From an uncultured Clostridia bacterium (GTDB taxonomy: Bacteria; Bacillota; Clostridia; Peptostreptococcales; Anaerovoracaceae), in contig CALIXS010000007.1 in the NCBI GenBank assembly GCA_938046095.1, positions 1 through 64,000 on the forward strand: 64,000 nucleotides of DNA. The letters run 5' to 3'. The notes under the pieces were generated by a model that did no database searches, was not told where the DNA came from, and saw nothing but the letters and a program-made list of their open reading frames with translations. How positions within the stretch are numbered: the stretch's first letter is position 1; each line of letters opens with the position of its first letter. Below are positions 61,484-64,000 of this stretch, in pieces. Both the position numbers and the translations under genes were made by a program.

Positions 61484-61849
61484 TTAGAATTTCAACCCGG
61501 CTTCGCGCGCTCCGTCGGCAAGTTCCTTAACCCTTCCGTGATACAGGAACCCGCTCCTGTCGAAGCAGACCTCGCTTATACCCTTAGCTAAAGCTCTCTT
61601 TGCGACAGCTTCGCCGACCTTTTTCGCGGCGCCTTTGTTTCCGCCGTATCCGATCTCGGCCTTAAGATCCTTGTCAAGCGATGAAGCCTGAACAAGTGTA
61701 ACTCTGTTTACATCATCAACTATCTGGCAGCTGATGTTTTTATTGGACCTGTAAACACAAAGTCTCGGTTTTTCAGGAGTTCCGGTTAAATTTTTTCTGA
61801 CTCTTACATGTCTTTTGACACGCATATCAGCTCTGCTTTTCTGTGCCAT
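61484..61849 (-). CDS. rplR: 50S ribosomal protein L18
   Basis: The 121-residue protein binds 5S rRNA. It has a basic N-terminus RVKRHVRVRKNLTGTPEKPRL and the C-terminal DRSGFLYHGRVKELADGAREAGL typical of L18. Confidence 0.97.
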   Translation of the reverse strand: MAQKSRADMRVKRHVRVRKNLTGTPEKPRLCVYRSNKNISCQIVDDVNRVTLVQASSLDKDLKAEIGYGGNKGAAKKVGEAVAKRALAKGISEVCFDRSGFLYHGRVKELADGAREAGLKF

Positions 61850-61865
61850 TTCACTTCACTCCTTT

Positions 61866-62408
61866 CTACTTGGCGCCTGTCTTGCCTTCTTTGCGGCGGA
61901 TTATCTCACCGTCAAATCTGATGCCCTTGCCCTTATACGGTTCCGGCATTCTCCACTTTCTGATGTTCGCCGAATAATTACCGACAAGGCTTTTATCGAT
62001 GCCCTTTACGATGATCGTCGTAGCATCCGGAGTTTCAGTTGTTATTCCTTCAGGATCCTCCATTTCGACGGGATGCGAATATCCGAGGTTCATGACGAGC
62101 TTGCTGCCCTTTTTCTCGGCTTTGTATCCTACGCCCTGAAGTATCAGTTTCTTTTCGAAGCCTGTGGTCACGCCTACGACCATGTTATGCACGAGAGCTC
62201 TTGCAAGTCCGTGCTGCTCTCTGTGCCCGCGATCGTCCGCAGCTCTCGTGAATTCGAGAACGCCGTCCTTGACCTCCGCTTTTATATCTTTGCTTATCGC
62301 CTGTCTGAGCTCGCCCTTAGGTCCCTTGACCGTGATGACGTTGTTGTCGTCGACATTGATCTCTACGCCCTGAGGAAGCTCTACCGGCTTTTTGCCTATT
62401 CTTGACAT
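61866..62408 (-). CDS. rplF: 50S ribosomal protein L6
   Basis: The 180-residue protein starts MSRIGKKPVELPQGVEI, has two similar halves, and ends EPYKGKGIRFDGEIIRRKEGKTGAK. It sits near the factor-binding site. Confidence 0.97.
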   Translation of the reverse strand: MSRIGKKPVELPQGVEINVDDNNVITVKGPKGELRQAISKDIKAEVKDGVLEFTRAADDRGHREQHGLARALVHNMVVGVTTGFEKKLILQGVGYKAEKKGSKLVMNLGYSHPVEMEDPEGITTETPDATTIIVKGIDKSLVGNYSANIRKWRMPEPYKGKGIRFDGEIIRRKEGKTGAK

Positions 62409-62422
62409 GTCAGCTTACCTCC

Positions 62423-62821
62423 TTACCATACGTAGCAGATTACTTCGCCGCCGACGCCCTGCCTGCGCGCTTCCTTATCGCTTATGATACCCTTCGATGT
62501 GGATATGACAGCGATCCCCAGTCCGCCGAGAACGCTCGGTACTTCGTTTGCCTTTGCATAGACCTTGAGTCCCGGCTTCGATATCTTCTTTATTCCGTTG
62601 ATAACTCTCTCTTTGCCCGCGCCGTACTTCATCTGCACTTTAATGACGCCCTGTTTGTTATCGTCTTCGACCTCAAATCCGCCGATAAACCCCTCGTCAA
62701 GAAGTATCTGTGCGATCGCCTTCTTCATCCTGGAAGCCGGGATCTCGACAGATTCGTGACCGGCAGTATTGGCATTTCTGATTCTCGTCAGCATATCCGC
62801 AATCGGATCTGTCATTGTCAT
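62423..62821 (-). CDS. rpsH: 30S ribosomal protein S8
   Basis: The 132-residue protein begins MTMTDPIADMLTRIRNA. I start at 62821 with AAGGAG about 10 bases upstream; the frame is open 15 codons more. The C-terminal GIISDKEARRQGVGGEVICYVW is typical. S8 binds central 16S rRNA and in many bacteria represses its own operon. Confidence 0.96.
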   Translation of the reverse strand: MTMTDPIADMLTRIRNANTAGHESVEIPASRMKKAIAQILLDEGFIGGFEVEDDNKQGVIKVQMKYGAGKERVINGIKKISKPGLKVYAKANEVPSVLGGLGIAVISTSKGIISDKEARRQGVGGEVICYVW

Positions 62822-62899
62822 TACTGTATTTCTCCTTCCTCTTGCATGGTATCCCGTATCGTGCACGGGACCTTTGCACTGATTGGTTTCTTTCCGGGC

Positions 62900-63085
62900 T
62901 TACCAGCTCGCTTTGCGTACGCCCGGTATTTCGCCTTTGTATGCGAGTTCTCTGAAGCATATACGGCAGACTCCGTACTTCTTGAGAACGGAATGCGGCC
63001 TTCCGCAGATCCTGCATCTCGTGTAGGCACGTGTCGAATATTTCGGCTTTCTCTGCTGTTTGACTTTGAGAGATGTCTTAGCCAT
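62900..63085 (-). CDS. rpsZ: 30S ribosomal protein S14, zinc type
   Basis: The 61-residue protein is the short zinc form with two Cys-x2-Cys pairs (CRIC at 23-26 and 39-42 region). This form is usual in Gram-positives. It follows rplE by 9 bases. Confidence 0.96.
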   Translation of the reverse strand: MAKTSLKVKQQRKPKYSTRAYTRCRICGRPHSVLKKYGVCRICFRELAYKGEIPGVRKASW

Positions 63086-63094
63086 ACTTACCTC

Positions 63095-63643
63095 CTACTT
63101 TTCAAACGGCATCCCGAGCAGCTCGAGGAGTGCCTGAGCCTCTTCGTCTGTCTTTGCCGTCGTTGTAAACACAATGTTCATACCCTTGATCGTTTCGACG
63201 TCGTCGTAATTAATCTCCGGGAAGATAAGCTGCTCCCTGATGCCCATGGAATAATTTCCGCGGCCGTCAAAGGAATTGCGGCTTACGCCCTTGAAGTCCC
63301 GTACTCTCGGAAGAGAGATATTGAAGAACTTGTCGACAAAGACGTACATATTATCGCCTCTGAGCGTGACCTTGGCGCCTACCGGCATACCCTGCCTGAC
63401 CTTGAAGTTCGCAATGGACTTCTTAGCCTTTGTAACAACAGGCTTCTGCCCGCTGATTATAGCGAGCTCCCGAACTGCCGATTCCATAATCTTGGAATTA
63501 TCCTTCGCTTCTCCGAGCCCCATGTTGATGGTGACTTTTGAGAGCTTAGGTACTTCGCTGACGTTTTTATATCCGAACTTCTGCTGAAGCGCAGGAAAAA
63601 CGTCCCTTTTGTAAGTTTCTTTGAGTCTTGCTGCTTCCGCCAT
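63095..63643 (-). CDS. rplE: 50S ribosomal protein L5
   Basis: The 182-residue protein binds 5S rRNA. I start at the ATG at 63643, which has AAAGGAGG 8 bases upstream; seven further codons are open. The core VTINMGLGEAKDNSKIMESA and C-terminal GMNIVFTTTAKTDEEAQALL are typical. Confidence 0.97.
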   Translation of the reverse strand: MAEAARLKETYKRDVFPALQQKFGYKNVSEVPKLSKVTINMGLGEAKDNSKIMESAVRELAIISGQKPVVTKAKKSIANFKVRQGMPVGAKVTLRGDNMYVFVDKFFNISLPRVRDFKGVSRNSFDGRGNYSMGIREQLIFPEINYDDVETIKGMNIVFTTTAKTDEEAQALLELLGMPFEK

Positions 63644-63660
63644 GATTCTCTCCTCCTTTC

Positions 63661-63966
63661 TCAATCGATTTTTGCACCGGTTTTGCGGTTTACTCTGATC
63701 TTTTTGTTGTCTTTGATCTCGTAGCCGATTTTAATCGGTTTCTTCGCCTTTGTATCGTACAACATTACGTTCGATGCGTCGATCGGACCCTCGACATGTC
63801 TGATCTCAGCCTGAGCCGTACGCGTTTGCTTCTGATGCTTTGTCTGTACGTTGACGCCCTCGACAACGACGCGGTTCTCTTTCGGCATAGCTCTCAGAAC
63901 CTTGCCCGTAGCTCCCTTGTCCTTGCCGGAGATGACTACAACGGTATCACCTGTCTTGATTCGCAT
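63661..63966 (-). CDS. rplX: 50S ribosomal protein L24
   Basis: The 101-residue protein has the KOW motif KTGDTVVVISGKDKGATGKV and VVVEGVNVQTKHQK. It starts 50S assembly. It follows rplN. Confidence 0.97.
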   Translation of the reverse strand: MRIKTGDTVVVISGKDKGATGKVLRAMPKENRVVVEGVNVQTKHQKQTRTAQAEIRHVEGPIDASNVMLYDTKAKKPIKIGYEIKDNKKIRVNRKTGAKID

Positions 63967-63977
63967 CGGGACACCTC

Positions 63978-64000
63978 CTATAACACTTCAGGCGCCAGGG
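63978..64000 (-). CDS. rplN: 50S ribosomal protein L14 (C-terminal end only)
   Basis: The last codons read Leu-Ala-Pro-Glu-Val-Leu then TAG, the usual end of L14 (SLAPEVL). They lie 11 bases before rplX with an AGGAGG site between. The rest of the gene is beyond the window. Confidence 0.85.

Overview
The window looks like chromosome from an anaerobic, low-to-moderate GC Gram-positive bacterium of the class Clostridia. This is inferred from several points. The L14-to-L17 ribosomal block is in Firmicutes order with a zinc-type S14. The SRP RNA-dnaX-ybaB-recR block is typical, and pyrimidine synthesis uses the NAD-linked PyrD/PyrK pair. The gene content is anaerobic (FeoABC, flavodoxins, a flavodoxin/ferredoxin fusion, a GntP permease with CoA-transferase and thiolase). 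Ribosome binding sites are strong AGGAGG types with occasional TTG or GTG starts. No species can be named from this alone.

Layout. 1-6.8 kb: a peptide and D-amino-acid locus. A sigma-54 activator and an M20 amidohydrolase are read rightward. Divergently read are a DppA-type D-aminopeptidase, a DmpA-type aminopeptidase, an Asp/Glu-type racemase and D-aminoacyl-tRNA deacylase, behind a recognisable -24/-12 promoter. 6.8-12.2 kb: an accessory module with a recombinase stub, a methyltransferase/flavoferredoxin/nitroreductase operon, an AraC regulator and a decayed flavodoxin, flanked by two same-orientation copies of a dispersed repeat. 12.3-19.8 kb: the pyr operon carB-pyrK-pyrD-pyrF-pyrE-pyrB, with a consensus promoter and a leader attenuator. 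20-25 kb: flavodoxin, MarR, MATE exporter and feoABC. 25.3-26.3 kb: a second AraC regulator.

26.4-35.9 kb: a seven-gene catabolic operon (reductase, GntP permease, 3-hydroxyacyl-CoA/carnitine-type dehydrogenase, ketopantoate-reductase-like enzyme, beta-keto acid cleavage enzyme, thiolase, CoA-transferase). It faces a PAS-type sigma-54 activator and has its own -24/-12 promoter. Together the enzymes could split a beta-hydroxy acid into a shortened acid plus acetyl-CoA with CoA recycled internally. 36.2-37.7 kb: a sodium-coupled amino-acid transporter, then another copy of the dispersed repeat. 38-43.8 kb: an nup-type purine nucleoside ABC importer with xpt behind a structured terminator leader.

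43.9-46.8 kb: recR, ybaB, dnaX and SRP RNA. 46.8-54.0 kb: patatin-like lipase, AIR-synthase-like protein, ligA, pcrA and a TIM-barrel protein preceded by a cobalamin riboswitch with tandem terminators. 54.3-64 kb: the spc/alpha ribosomal operons, L17 through L24, and the last codons of L14.

The most notable items are the two sigma-54 catabolic loci, the B12 riboswitch on an unexpected target, the unclassified xpt leader, the PyrB chain with a zinc tail but no allosteric domain, and an operator shared by feoA and the redox operon.
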